NCBI GenBank assembly: GCA_963726405.1
Contig: CAVSCF010000011.1
Span: forward strand, 1 to 64,000
DNA: 64,000 bases
Source: JAOUJD01 sp963726405
GTDB lineage: Bacteria > Pseudomonadota > Gammaproteobacteria > Burkholderiales > Burkholderiaceae_F
Reading direction: 5' to 3'
Shown here: in pieces, positions 1 to 8,781 of the stretch
How positions within the stretch are numbered: position 1 is the first letter of the stretch
Layout of the letters: every line of letters starts with the position of its first letter
Translations under genes and position numbers: made by a program
Notes under the pieces: generated by a model
What the model was told of the DNA's origin: nothing
What the model saw: only the letters and a program-made list of their open reading frames with translations
The model's database searches: none

Positions 1-127
1 CCGAAAGGGGACGAGCGACTGACTCTCTATCCATCGGCCGGCCTAGCCAGCTACCCGCTTGTGACGGATCACTGGTAGCTCTCGAACCAACTGAGTCCGC
101 AGCACCAGGTATTCAAGCGCTTACGGG

Positions 128-151
128 AAGCCCGCGTTGTGCGGGCTTTTT
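128..151 (+). terminator. Rho-independent terminator
   Basis: A 7-bp GC-rich stem (129-135 with 141-147) and a GTTGT loop are followed by five T on the plus strand. It would end a transcript entering from the left edge. The minus strand also reads as a hairpin, so it may serve the Crp/Fnr gene that converges on it. In bases 1-127 I recognise no gene. Confidence 0.75.
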
Positions 152-225
152 CATTTGCAGGGCGCGCAGCCCCGCGTCTTGCTCGACATCGCAGCGAAGA
201 AAGGCAGCAGCCGCGCCGGCGGCTG

Positions 226-933
226 TCAAAGACTGGCCAGAAGCAACTCCGGCGCCAGCACGCGGACGCGCTTGAATCCCGTCTGGATCAGTCCTTGCTC
301 GGCAAGCGCATGCATCAGCTGGTTGATCGTTTGCCGCGAGACGCCGACGATCGATGCGAGTTCGGACTGCGAGTAGGGCAGTTCGACCGGTGTATCGATC
401 TCGTCCTCGGTACGTTTCAACAGCGAGAGCAGAGCGAGCTGACCGCGTAGGCGGGCCTCGGGTTCGAGGCTGCTCGCATGCGTGAACGCTGTCAGGTAGG
501 TCGCAGCGTGCCTGAGCCCGAGCGCAGCGAAGTGGCGGTAGTACCGCGGCTCCTCCTCGACGATGCGGTCAAACTCGCGCTTGGGAAGTACCAGGAGGCG
601 AGCCTTGGTCTTCGCGATGGCGCTCACCAGGGTCTTCTCGCCGGTCAAGACGGCGTACTCGCCAAACCAGAATCCGGGCTCGCAGATGAAGAGCAGTGAC
701 TCTTCCCCCTGGCGCGGCTGACGCACCAGCTTCACCTCGCCCGAGATTACTGCCGACACCCCCGCCGGCGAAGCGCCCTCGAGCGCGATGACTTCCCCCT
801 TGGCGAAGTCCCGGGGGCGGGACGCCGCGAGGATGCGTTGCTGCAGTTCCGGCGGCAGGCTGCGGTACCAGCGTCCCTTGCAGAGCAGTTCGTGCAGCCT
901 TTCGGCGCCTGGAGCATTGCTGTTGTCGCGCAT
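226..933 (-). CDS. Crp/Fnr family transcriptional regulator
   Basis: This predicted DNA-binding regulator is about 235 residues long, normal for the family. It has an N-terminal cyclic-nucleotide-binding-like beta-roll (about residues 20-135, with GEVIALEG and VISGEVKLV) and a C-terminal winged helix-turn-helix whose recognition segment contains SELASIVGVSRQTINQL. The frame stays open upstream to 1056, but that extension is low in family character. I place the start at 933 (MRDNSN), where the conserved fold begins; a GAGC lies just upstream. No Fnr-type N-terminal cysteine cluster is visible. It is divergent from the DUF2092 gene at 1120, so it could control that envelope gene set; this is inference. 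The effector is unknown. Confidence 0.88.
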   Translation of the reverse strand: MRDNSNAPGAERLHELLCKGRWYRSLPPELQQRILAASRPRDFAKGEVIALEGASPAGVSAVISGEVKLVRQPRQGEESLLFICEPGFWFGEYAVLTGEKTLVSAIAKTKARLLVLPKREFDRIVEEEPRYYRHFAALGLRHAATYLTAFTHASSLEPEARLRGQLALLSLLKRTEDEIDTPVELPYSQSELASIVGVSRQTINQLMHALAEQGLIQTGFKRVRVLAPELLLASL

Positions 934-1119
934 CGCCAGCTCGCTTTTTTTTCGGCCGCCACCTTCCCCTGTCAAGCAGCCGACAGGTCCCATCTTAGAG
1001 CAGCCATACGCTCGCCGGTTGTGCCTGTGCGTTCTTCGCTCTTTGCTGATGCTCAAACGGCCCGTCGAGCCGTTGCGCCACGCCGCAGGAAGAATGACTT
1101 ATCGAGGAAGGGAAACCAC

Positions 1120-1917
1120 ATGAGTGTGCATGGAGCAGGACGTCGGGCCGTCGCATCGGCACTGACGGCAGTGGGGCTGTGCGTCGTGGCGGGTGCGGCC
1201 TTCGCACAACAACCGGCGCCGACCGGCGCCGCTGCCCAGCCGGCGACGAACCCCGTTGCGCCGGGGGCGATACAGGCCCTCAAGGACATGGGAGCCCATC
1301 TGCAGACCTTGAGTCGCTTCCACGTGGCCACCGAGGTCACCGGCGAGCGCGTCCTGGCCGATGGCCAGAAACTGCAGCACACCGCCACGGCGTCGATGGA
1401 CGTCGTTCGTCCCAACAAGCTGCGCGTGCGGATGGTGAGCGCGCGTTCCGAACGCGAACTGATCTTCGACGGCAAGACCGTCACGCTCTTCACGCCCGCG
1501 CAGAAGTACTACTCGACGGTGGACGTAGTCGACACGATCTCCGGCCTGATCGGCCGACTGCAGGAGAAATTCGGCGTGGAAGTTCCGTTGTCCGACCTCT
1601 TCCTGTGGGGCACCCCGGCGGCGCCGCTCGACAAGATCCAGTCGGCGATGAATGCCGGTCAGGATTTCGTCGGCGACGATCTCTGCGATCACTACGCATT
1701 CCGGCAGGGCGACTTCGACTGGCAGATCTGGATCACGACGGGCGGCAAACCGCTGCCGCGCAAGATCGTGATCACCAACCGGGCCGACGAAGCGCGGCCG
1801 CAGTCGGTTTCGCTGATCAATTGGAACCTGAAGCCGACGTTCAAGGACTCGACCTTCACTTTCACGCCGCCCAAGGGCGCGACGAAGGTCGAGATCGTTC
1901 CGGTGAAGACGAAATAA
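1120..1917 (+). CDS. DUF2092 family predicted periplasmic protein
   Basis: The 265-residue protein has a clear signal peptide (hydrophobic core, then AGAAFAQ) and a low-complexity Ala/Pro linker. Its mature domain matches the DUF2092 pattern: ALKDMGAHLQTLSRF, RPNKLRVRM, IFDGKTVTLFTPAQKYYSTV and VPLSDLFLWG. DUF2092 proteins resemble LolA/LolB-like periplasmic beta half-barrels, but no reaction is established. The start at 1120 follows a GGAAGGGA ribosome site; a longer frame to 838 lacks family features. It heads a same-strand run reaching 8618 with short gaps, suggesting joint expression with the secreted and outer-membrane proteins that follow. I am sure of export and family, not of function. 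Confidence 0.88.
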   Translation: MSVHGAGRRAVASALTAVGLCVVAGAAFAQQPAPTGAAAQPATNPVAPGAIQALKDMGAHLQTLSRFHVATEVTGERVLADGQKLQHTATASMDVVRPNKLRVRMVSARSERELIFDGKTVTLFTPAQKYYSTVDVVDTISGLIGRLQEKFGVEVPLSDLFLWGTPAAPLDKIQSAMNAGQDFVGDDLCDHYAFRQGDFDWQIWITTGGKPLPRKIVITNRADEARPQSVSLINWNLKPTFKDSTFTFTPPKGATKVEIVPVKTK

Positions 1918-1931
1918 GGGAGCGCCAACAA

Positions 1932-2459
1932 ATGAAGAACTCGATCAGCAGACTGCTTCTGGCCCCCTTGGCCGTTCTCGTCCTGGGCAGCGTTGCCCTC
2001 GCCCCGTTGGCTGAGGCCGCCGGCAATAAGGGTGGTGGCGGCGGTGGTGGCGGTGCTCGCGCCGGTGGTGGCGGTGGTGGCGGCGGCGGTGCCAAGCCGA
2101 AAGCGCAGGTCAACAACAGCAACAAGGACGTGCGGACGAACAACGTGCGCAACACCAGCGTCAACAACGTCAACAACAACGTCAACGTCAGCAGCAACAA
2201 GAACGTCAACGTCAACGTCGACAACAACCGCGGTGGCTGCTGCAACAACGGCTGGGATAACGACTATCACCCGATCGCCACGGCGGCCGCGGTCACGGCC
2301 ACGGTGGCCGTGACGTCCGCCATCGTCGGTTCGATCGTGAGCGCGCCTCCGCCCGGGTGCTACCCGGTCAACTACGGCGGCATGATCTATCAGCAGTGCG
2401 GCTCGGTCTGGTACATGCCGCAGGGCCCCCAGTACGTGGTGATCAATCCGCCGTATTGA
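1932..2459 (+). CDS. Secreted Gly-rich, Asn/Val-repeat protein
   Basis: This 175-residue protein has a signal peptide ending near APLAEAAG. Two glycine runs interrupted by ARA follow (about residues 33-53), then an Asn/Val/Ser repeat (about 60-95, built of VNN, NVNV and NKNV units). Next come a CCNN segment, a hydrophobic stretch (AAAVTATVAVTSAIVGSIV) and a C-terminal module with PPGCYPVNYGGMIYQQC and a WYMPQGPQYVV tail. Similar tails occur in small exported proteins of unknown function. It starts 14 bases after the DUF2092 gene, so the two are probably co-transcribed. The repeat could form a beta-rich, amyloid-like or surface-binding segment, but that is inference. Confidence 0.82.
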   Translation: MKNSISRLLLAPLAVLVLGSVALAPLAEAAGNKGGGGGGGGARAGGGGGGGGGAKPKAQVNNSNKDVRTNNVRNTSVNNVNNNVNVSSNKNVNVNVDNNRGGCCNNGWDNDYHPIATAAAVTATVAVTSAIVGSIVSAPPPGCYPVNYGGMIYQQCGSVWYMPQGPQYVVINPPY

Positions 2460-2480
2460 TCGTGCAAGGGGAACCTGCTG

Positions 2481-3269
2481 ATGGTCCGGTGGCGAAGCGG
2501 CTTGCGCTATGCATTCGCGGTTGCGCTGGCCGCAACGCCACTGCTCGCGCTGGGGCAGTCGGCTGACAGTGACGACGACCTGGCGGCCAAGGCGACGGAC
2601 CCGACCGCTCAGCTGATGTCGTTCCAGCTGAGCGACTGGTACACGGCCAGTTATCACGGGTTGGACGACACCTCGAACCAGCTGGTATTCCGCGCGGCCC
2701 TGCCGTTCGACCTGGGCGGCACGAAGCACATCTTCCGCGTCACGCAGCCGTACTCGACGTCGGGACCGGCCGGCGGCGGATTGATCGACACGACGCTGTT
2801 CGACCTCGTCGTGTTCGATCAGCCGTGGGGACGCTGGGGCGCCGGTGTCTCCGGGACGATGCCGACCGGTTCGTCGGGCCTGACCACCGACAAGTGGACC
2901 GCGGGCCCGGCGATCGGCTTCGTCAACTCTTCGACCAGGCCCGTCAACTGGGGCCTGTTCATGCAGTCGTTCTTCTCGTTCGCCGGGAAGAGCGGCGCGC
3001 CCGACGTCGGCATCATCAACCTCCAGCCGATCTTCAGCTACCAGCTCGGCGGCGGCCGTTCGCTTTCGCTCGGCAACAGCGCGCTCCTGTACGACACCGA
3101 GCAGTCGCGCTGGGCGTCACTGCTCGCGAGCGTCAACTACGGCCAGGTAGTGAGTTTCGGCGGCCACAAGTGGCGACCGAACTTCGAGGTCGGCTACGAC
3201 TTCAAGGACGACCCGGGCAATCCCAAGTGGGTGATCCGCGCGGGGATTGTCCTGCTGTTGCCGAAGTAG
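2481..3269 (+). CDS. Predicted outer-membrane beta-barrel protein
   Basis: The 262-residue protein begins with a signal peptide (MVRWRSGLRY start, cleavage near LLALGQ). It continues with alternating hydrophobic/aromatic strands such as NQLVFRAALPF, GAGVSGTMPTGS and FEVGYDFKDD, and ends in VIRAGIVLLLPK. Strand spacing and the aromatic girdle suggest a small outer-membrane barrel of the kind often annotated simply as transporter. No specific family motif identifies a substrate. An AGGGGA ribosome site precedes the ATG. It sits between the Asn-rich secreted protein and a DUF3604 lipoprotein, so it may export or take up whatever those proteins act on; this is inference from context. Confidence 0.75.
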   Translation: MVRWRSGLRYAFAVALAATPLLALGQSADSDDDLAAKATDPTAQLMSFQLSDWYTASYHGLDDTSNQLVFRAALPFDLGGTKHIFRVTQPYSTSGPAGGGLIDTTLFDLVVFDQPWGRWGAGVSGTMPTGSSGLTTDKWTAGPAIGFVNSSTRPVNWGLFMQSFFSFAGKSGAPDVGIINLQPIFSYQLGGGRSLSLGNSALLYDTEQSRWASLLASVNYGQVVSFGGHKWRPNFEVGYDFKDDPGNPKWVIRAGIVLLLPK

Positions 3270-3315
3270 CGGCCGAATCGTCGCACCCGATGAACATTCT
3301 CCGAGGACTGCAGGT

Positions 3316-5223
3316 ATGAGCAAGCGTTGGTTCGAGAAAGGCAATGCAACACCGTCGCTGGTTGCGCTGGCGGTGGCGATCGCCGTCGCGGGGTGCGGAA
3401 AGCAGGAGGCCCCGACCAGTGCCAAGCCGGCACCGGCGCCAGTTGCGGCCGCCGCGAGCGCGCCGACGGTCGAGCAGCTCGAGGCAGCGGTCGCAGAGAA
3501 TCCCTTGAAGGACGCGTACTTCGGCGAGACCCACGTCCACACTTCGTATTCGCTCGACGCGTACATCGGCGGCGCGCGCATCACTCCGGATGAGGCCTAC
3601 CGCTTCGCCAGGGGCCAGGACGTCACGGTCAACGGACAGAAGCACAACATCGGCCGCCCGCTCGACTTCGTCGCGGTCTCGGACCACGCGGAGTTCATCG
3701 GCGAGATGTATTCGACGCAGGTGCCCGGTGCGAAGGGCGGCGACAACCCGATGCTGGGCGAACTGCGCAATCTCAAGTCGGTCGACGAGCAGCGCGCGTG
3801 GTTCCTGAAGTACGTCGTCGAGAACAACCGCGGCGACAAGCCCGGGCACCCGCCGTTCTACGCCGGGCCGGAGACCACGCGCAGCGCCTGGAAGGACGTG
3901 ATCCTCAAGGCGGCTCGCGACCACTACCAGCCGGGGCGCTTCACGACGCTTGCGGGCTACGAGTGGACCGCCGCGCCGAAGGGCGGGAACATGCATCGCA
4001 ACGTCCTCTTTCGCGACATGAACGTGCCCGACATGCCGTTCTCGGCGCTCGACAGCGCCGACGAGGAGCAGCTCTGGGCGTGGATGGCCGAGCAGGAGAA
4101 GAAGGGCGCGAAGCTGCTGGCGATTCCGCACAACTCGAACGGCAGCAAGGGCCTCATGTTCGAGCCGGTGGACAACGCCGGCAAACCGCTGACGGCTGAA
4201 TATGCGCGGAACCGCAGTCACTTCGAGCCTCTGATCGAGATGATGCAGATCAAGGGCAACTCGGAGGTGCACCGCAAGTTCTGGCCGACGGACGAATTCG
4301 CCGATTTCGAGAACGCCGACAGCGTCGGATCGTTCAGCGGCCGCGCCTTCAAGAAGGAGTACTTCGTCCGCTCGGCCGTGATCAAGGGTCTCGACTATCA
4401 GTCCAAGCTGGGTGCGAATCCGTTCCGGTACGGTTTCACCGGGGGCACCGACAATCACAACGGTCTGCCCTCGGACGTCGCCGAGAACGACTACATCGGC
4501 AGCCACGGTCCCGCCGACGGCACGCTGCAGGCGAGGCGCGACGGCGAGATCGACGGCTGGATCAAGTCGCAGGAATCGAATCCCGGCTCCGTCGCCGGCG
4601 TCTGGGCGCCGAAGAACACGCGCGGCGCGATCTGGGATGCCATGAGCGCCCGCGAGTCCTTTGTGACGTCCGGGCCGCGCATCAAGCCGCGCATCTTCTG
4701 CGGCGCAGGGCTTCCGCCCGGGCCGGCCGACGCGCGCGCTTTGGTCGAGCAGGGCTACAAGAGCGGCGTCCCGATGGGTGGCGTCCTGTCCGCAAGCACC
4801 GTGGCGCCGACCTGCACCGTGTACGCCAGCAAGGATCCACAGGGCGCGAACCTCGACCGGATCCAGATCGTCAAGGGCTGGGTCGACGCCAAGGGTGAGC
4901 CGCACGACAAGGTGATCGACGTCGCCTGGAGCGGCCAGCGCAAGAAGGGTGCGAATGGCAAGCTGCCCGCCGTCGGCAGCACCGTGGACCTGAAGAAGGC
5001 CACGTACACCAACGACATCGGAGCCGCTGAACTGATGGGTTCGTGGACCGACCCCGAGTTCGATCCGAAGCGCCCGACGCTGTACTACGTTCGCGTGCTC
5101 GAGATTCCGACGCCGCGCTGGACGACCTACGACGCGGTCAGGAACAACCTTCCGCTGCTGAAGGACGTCCCGGCCACGATCCAGGAACGCGCCTGGACGT
5201 CGCCGATCTGGTACACGCCCTGA
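3316..5223 (+). CDS. DUF3604 lipoprotein with PHP-like metal site
   Basis: This intact 635-residue protein has a lipobox-like signal (AIAVAGC, Cys27) and an Ala/Pro linker, so it is probably membrane-anchored outside the cytoplasm. DUF3604 proteins resemble the PHP metallophosphoesterase fold. The expected metal ligands are visible: HVH at 73-75, SDH around 122-124, PHN near 272 and TDNH at 378-381. The C-terminal part has the VPMGG and conserved RIQIVKGWVD segments that also occur in the second copy at 6302-8318. The substrate is unknown. It is followed 16 bases later by a Phenol_MetA-type porin and forms a repeating porin / DUF3604 unit. Hydrolysis of an organic ester outside the cell is a reasonable guess only. 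Confidence 0.9.
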   Translation: MSKRWFEKGNATPSLVALAVAIAVAGCGKQEAPTSAKPAPAPVAAAASAPTVEQLEAAVAENPLKDAYFGETHVHTSYSLDAYIGGARITPDEAYRFARGQDVTVNGQKHNIGRPLDFVAVSDHAEFIGEMYSTQVPGAKGGDNPMLGELRNLKSVDEQRAWFLKYVVENNRGDKPGHPPFYAGPETTRSAWKDVILKAARDHYQPGRFTTLAGYEWTAAPKGGNMHRNVLFRDMNVPDMPFSALDSADEEQLWAWMAEQEKKGAKLLAIPHNSNGSKGLMFEPVDNAGKPLTAEYARNRSHFEPLIEMMQIKGNSEVHRKFWPTDEFADFENADSVGSFSGRAFKKEYFVRSAVIKGLDYQSKLGANPFRYGFTGGTDNHNGLPSDVAENDYIGSHGPADGTLQARRDGEIDGWIKSQESNPGSVAGVWAPKNTRGAIWDAMSARESFVTSGPRIKPRIFCGAGLPPGPADARALVEQGYKSGVPMGGVLSASTVAPTCTVYASKDPQGANLDRIQIVKGWVDAKGEPHDKVIDVAWSGQRKKGANGKLPAVGSTVDLKKATYTNDIGAAELMGSWTDPEFDPKRPTLYYVRVLEIPTPRWTTYDAVRNNLPLLKDVPATIQERAWTSPIWYTP

Positions 5224-5239
5224 GAACGAAAGAAATCAC

Positions 5240-6217
5240 ATGAAGAAGACAAGACAATCGGCGTCGACGTGCCGGCGGCTCGCGGCGATCGCGGGGGCCG
5301 TCGTGTTCGCCATGCCGCCCGCGGCGACCGCGGGCGAAGGCGGCGTCACCCACGTGATCCCTGGCGCGATGGCCACGCTGATAGACAACTCGCCGAGCGC
5401 GCCCGGGATGCTCGTGAAGCCGATGTACATGCACTACAACGGCAGCGTGTCGGCGCAGATCCCCACCGCGGTTGGCCTGGCCGGCAACGTCGAGGCGACA
5501 TCGAATACGTTCGCGGTGATCGGCGGCTACACCTTCGGAGAGAAGGTGCTCGGTGCGAGCTACACGGTGATCGCGGCGCTGCCGTACACGTCGCTCGACA
5601 TCAGCGGCGACGTGACAGCCCCGAACGGCGCCAAGGTGAGGCGAGGGAACAAGGTTTCGGGCTTCGGCGACATCACCGTGATTCCGGCCATGCTGGCGTG
5701 GAAGGAACCCGAAAGCCACTGGCAGTTCAACTTCGTCCTGCCGATCTATGCCCCGACCGGCAGCTACGAGCTGGGGCGCCTCGGCAACACGGGCCTGAAC
5801 TACTGGACCGTGGACCCCATCTTCGGTGTCGTCTACAGCAATCCGAAGAGCGGCTTCAACGCGCTGCTGCATTCCGGCCTGGCGTTCAACTCCGAGAACC
5901 CGGACACGAACTACAAGAGCGGCAACCTGCTGCACTTCGACGGCGCGGTCCAGCAGATCCTGCCGGTGGGCAGCGGCCTGATGACGCTTGGCCTCGAGGC
6001 GTTCTACTTCACGCAGGTGAGCTGCGACAGCGGCGCCGGCGCCACGCTCGGCTGCTTCAAGGGCAAGACGGCCGGGCTGGGGCCGGCGATCGGCTACATC
6101 CAGCCGCTCAGCAAGACCGAGTCGCTGGTGGTCGAGCTCAAGTGGCTGACGGAGACCACCACCGAAAAGCGGCTCGAGGGCGACTACCTCTGGTTGAAGG
6201 CCGTCTACAAGTTCTGA
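5240..6217 (+). CDS. Phenol-degradation MetA-type outer-membrane porin
   Basis: The 325-residue protein has a signal peptide (cleavage near AATAGE). Its barrel-like body has motifs common in the Phenol_MetA_deg/SphA family: VIPGAMATLIDN near the N terminus, FGDITVIPAMLAWK and LPIYAPTGSYE in the middle, and a final LWLKAVYKF strand. Such proteins are thought to let hydrophobic or aromatic compounds cross the outer membrane. It lies between two DUF3604 genes, 16 bases after the first, so a joint role in handling one external substrate is likely but unproven. Which compound it passes cannot be read from the sequence. Confidence 0.85.
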   Translation: MKKTRQSASTCRRLAAIAGAVVFAMPPAATAGEGGVTHVIPGAMATLIDNSPSAPGMLVKPMYMHYNGSVSAQIPTAVGLAGNVEATSNTFAVIGGYTFGEKVLGASYTVIAALPYTSLDISGDVTAPNGAKVRRGNKVSGFGDITVIPAMLAWKEPESHWQFNFVLPIYAPTGSYELGRLGNTGLNYWTVDPIFGVVYSNPKSGFNALLHSGLAFNSENPDTNYKSGNLLHFDGAVQQILPVGSGLMTLGLEAFYFTQVSCDSGAGATLGCFKGKTAGLGPAIGYIQPLSKTESLVVELKWLTETTTEKRLEGDYLWLKAVYKF

Positions 6218-6301
6218 CGGATTCCGGCAGGCAATGGCGCGAGTCGGTCTGGATTCAGTTGAAGCTGACCGCAGGTACGCAGGGACAGAGAGGAAGAGCA
6301 T

Positions 6302-8318
6302 ATGAGAACAGTCGGCACGAATGCAGTGTTCGCGGTGCCTCGCGCTTGCGGCTGTGGGTGCTGCGGCCCTGGCGCCGGCGTCCGGCGCAGCCGGCACCGC
6401 CGGCGCGGCGCCGATGATGAGGTCGTGGTCAAGGGTGCGGTGGACCACTACGACGGCGAGGACCACGCGCCAAGCCGGAGACCCCGGCCCAGGTCGAAGT
6501 AAAGAAGAAGCTACTCGCCGTATGCCGGGCGCAAGTATCCCGACGCGCGTGTACTTCGGCGACACGCACCATCACACCAATAACTCGGGTGACGCCTTCA
6601 TGGGCGGCAACACGCCTGACGCCGGAGCAGGCCTATCGCTTCGCCCGCGGCGAGGAAGTGATCTCGTCGACCGGCGTGCCGGCGAAGCTGTCGCGCCCGC
6701 TCGACTTCCTCGTTGTTTCCGACCACGCGGAGGGACTGGGCCTGATGACTCAGGTCGCCGCCGGTAACCCGGCGTTCACATCGGATCCGACACTCGCGCG
6801 CTGGGGCAATGCGCTGAAGGCGGGCGGCAAGGCGCAGCAGGATGCGATGAACGAATTGGTATCGGCCCAGGCGAACAACAAGCTGCCGCCGCCGATCAAG
6901 GACCCGAAGGTCGTCGGCCCGATCATGAAATCGGTGTGGCAGCAGTACACCGCCACCGCGGACAAGTTCAACGAGCCGGGCAGGTTCACGGCGATGATCG
7001 GTTACGAGTGGACTTCGGTCCCCGGTGGCAACAACCTGCACCGCAACGTGCTGTTCCGCGACGGCAAGAACAAGGCCGATCAGATTCTGCCGTTCTCGGC
7101 GTGGCAGAGTGAGGACCCGGAGAAGCTCTGGGCGTGGATGGATGCCTACGAGAAGAAGACCGGCGGCAAGCTGCTGGCGATTCCGCACAACGCCAACCTG
7201 TCCAACGGCCGCATGTTCGAGCCGGTCGACTTCTCCGGCAAGGCATTGACCAAGGACTACGCCGAGCGCCGCGCGCGCTTCGAGGTGCTGCAGGAAATGG
7301 TGCAGACCAAGGGCGCGAGCGAGACGCATCCGCTGCTGTCGCCCAACGACGAGTTTGCCGACGTTCGGCACCGCCGGCTGGGAGTACGGCAACCTGACGC
7401 TCGAGGGCAAGCCGCTCAGCAAGGCCATGATGCCGACCAACTACCTGCGCGCGGGCCTGGCGCAGGGAATGGACCATGAACAGAAGCTGGGCGTGAATCC
7501 GTTCAAGTTCGGCATCGTTGGCGGCACCGACGTGCACAACTCGCTGACCGCGATCGAGGAAGACAACTTCTACGGCAAGCACGTCAATCAGGAGCCGAGC
7601 CCGAATCGCTGGGAGCACGTCTCGAAACAGGGCTTCGGCAAGACGCGCTACACCTACCACTACATGGCGGCGGGCTACGCGGCCGTGTGGGCGACCGACA
7701 ACACGCGCGATGCGCTGTGGGACGCGATGAAGCGCAAGGAGGTGTACGCCACGTCCGGCACGCGCATGACGGTGCGCTTCTTCGGCGGCTACGGCTACAC
7801 GGCCGACGATGCGAAGACGCGCTATCTCGCCGAGCGCGGCTACGCGAAGGGCGTGCCGATGGGCGGCGACCTCGCATCGGCACCGGCCGGCAAGGCGCCG
7901 ACGTTCCTCGTCGCCGCGCTGAAGGATCCAATCGGCGGCAATCTCGACCGCATCCAGATCGTCAAGTCCTGGGTCGACAGCGCCGGCAAGACGCAGGAGA
8001 GGATCTACAACGTCGCCTGGTCCGGCGGTCGCAAGCCGAACAAGGACGGCAGGCTGCCGCCGTCGGTGACACGGTCGACGTGGCGAACGCGACGTGGACC
8101 AACACGATCGGCGCGTCCGAACTCGCAGCCGTGTGGAAGGATCCGGACTTCAATCCGAGCCAGCGGCCGTCTACTACGCGCGTGTCATCGAGATTCCGAC
8201 GCCCACCTGGCTCGCCTACGACCAACTGCGCTTCGGCGTGAAGATGTCCAAGGACGTTCCGATGAAGCACCAGGAGCGGGGCTGGACCTCGCCGATCTGG
8301 TACTCGCCGAAGAGCTGA
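6302..8318 (+). pseudogene. Second DUF3604 gene, multiply frameshifted
   Basis: This is a tandem paralogue of the 3316-5223 protein. It keeps the PHP-like motifs (GDTHHHT, SDHAE, PHNANLSNG, TDVHN) and the shared C-terminal end GWTSPIWYSPKS, but no single frame covers it. Clear breaks are an extra C at 6615-6616, an extra G at 7363, a missing G near 8057 and a missing G near 8168. Several more lie between about 6320 and 6560, in the leader and linker. Restoring these gives a full-length protein with a signal peptide. Either the copy is decaying or this stretch is poorly sequenced. Because housekeeping genes nearby show similar one-base breaks, I lean to sequence error for part of them. Confidence 0.75.
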
Positions 8319-8348
8319 TTGACTACTGTGCTTGAGGAGGATTGACCA

Positions 8349-8618
8349 ATGAACTTCATCATCTGGATCGTCGTCGGCGGCCTGATCGGCTGGGTTGCCA
8401 GCATGATCATGAAGACCAACGAGCAGCAGGGCATGTTCCTGAACATCGTGGTCGGGATCGTCGGGTCGATGCTGGGCGGGTGGCTGATCTCGCCGCTGCT
8501 CGGCGCGGGCACGATCAACCAGAACGACTTCAGCCTCGGCGGCCTGCTGGTTTCGCTGATCGGCGCGGTCATACTCCTGGCGATCGTGAACCTGTTCCGG
8601 CGCGGCAAGGTTCGCTAG
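8349..8618 (+). CDS. GlsB/YeaQ/YmgE-type small membrane protein
   Basis: The 89-residue protein has three predicted membrane segments: IIWIVVGGLIGWVASM, a central NIVVGIVGSMLGGWLI with the family glycine pattern, and GGLLVSLIGAVILLAIV. It ends in a basic tail (RRGKVR). The family was once called transglycosylase-associated and is linked to stress responses; no enzymatic activity is established. A GAGGA ribosome site precedes the ATG. It is the last gene of the leftmost same-strand run and is followed by a strong GC hairpin. Confidence 0.92.
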   Translation: MNFIIWIVVGGLIGWVASMIMKTNEQQGMFLNIVVGIVGSMLGGWLISPLLGAGTINQNDFSLGGLLVSLIGAVILLAIVNLFRRGKVR

Positions 8619-8621
8619 CGC

Positions 8622-8660
8622 GGGCCGGAGCGGCGGGCGCGAACCGCCCGCTGCCGGCCC
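8622..8660 (+). terminator. Strong GC hairpin after GlsB gene
   Basis: An inverted repeat pairs GGGCCGG (8622-8628) with CCGGCCC (8654-8660), and an inner CGGGCG/CGCCCG pair sits around a short loop. There is no U-tract, so it may stop polymerase weakly, protect the mRNA 3' end, or both. Confidence 0.4.
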
Positions 8661-8781
8661 GTCAGGAAACGCGTGGCGGCGACCTTCCGTACGGGGGCTC
8701 CATCGATGACGACAACGCAGGACTGCGAACTCGAAAACCGTAAGCACCCCCACCCCCGGTACCACCGTCGACTTTTCGCTG

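Noticed and set aside
60..110. Possible tRNA 3' end (CTCGAACC followed by GCACCA)
   Set aside because: The T-arm stem does not pair correctly and no acceptor partner or anticodon arm is visible to the left.
2030..2095. GGT/GGC tandem repeat as a variable microsatellite
   Set aside because: The units keep the reading frame as glycine codons in a secreted protein, so they are explained by coding. Length variation was not testable.
3202..4905. 567-codon open frame on the minus strand opposite the DUF3604 gene
   Set aside because: It mirrors the codon pattern of the real gene in GC-rich DNA. It has Arg/Val/His-rich composition, no family motif and no ribosome site; the plus strand encodes a convincing lipoprotein.
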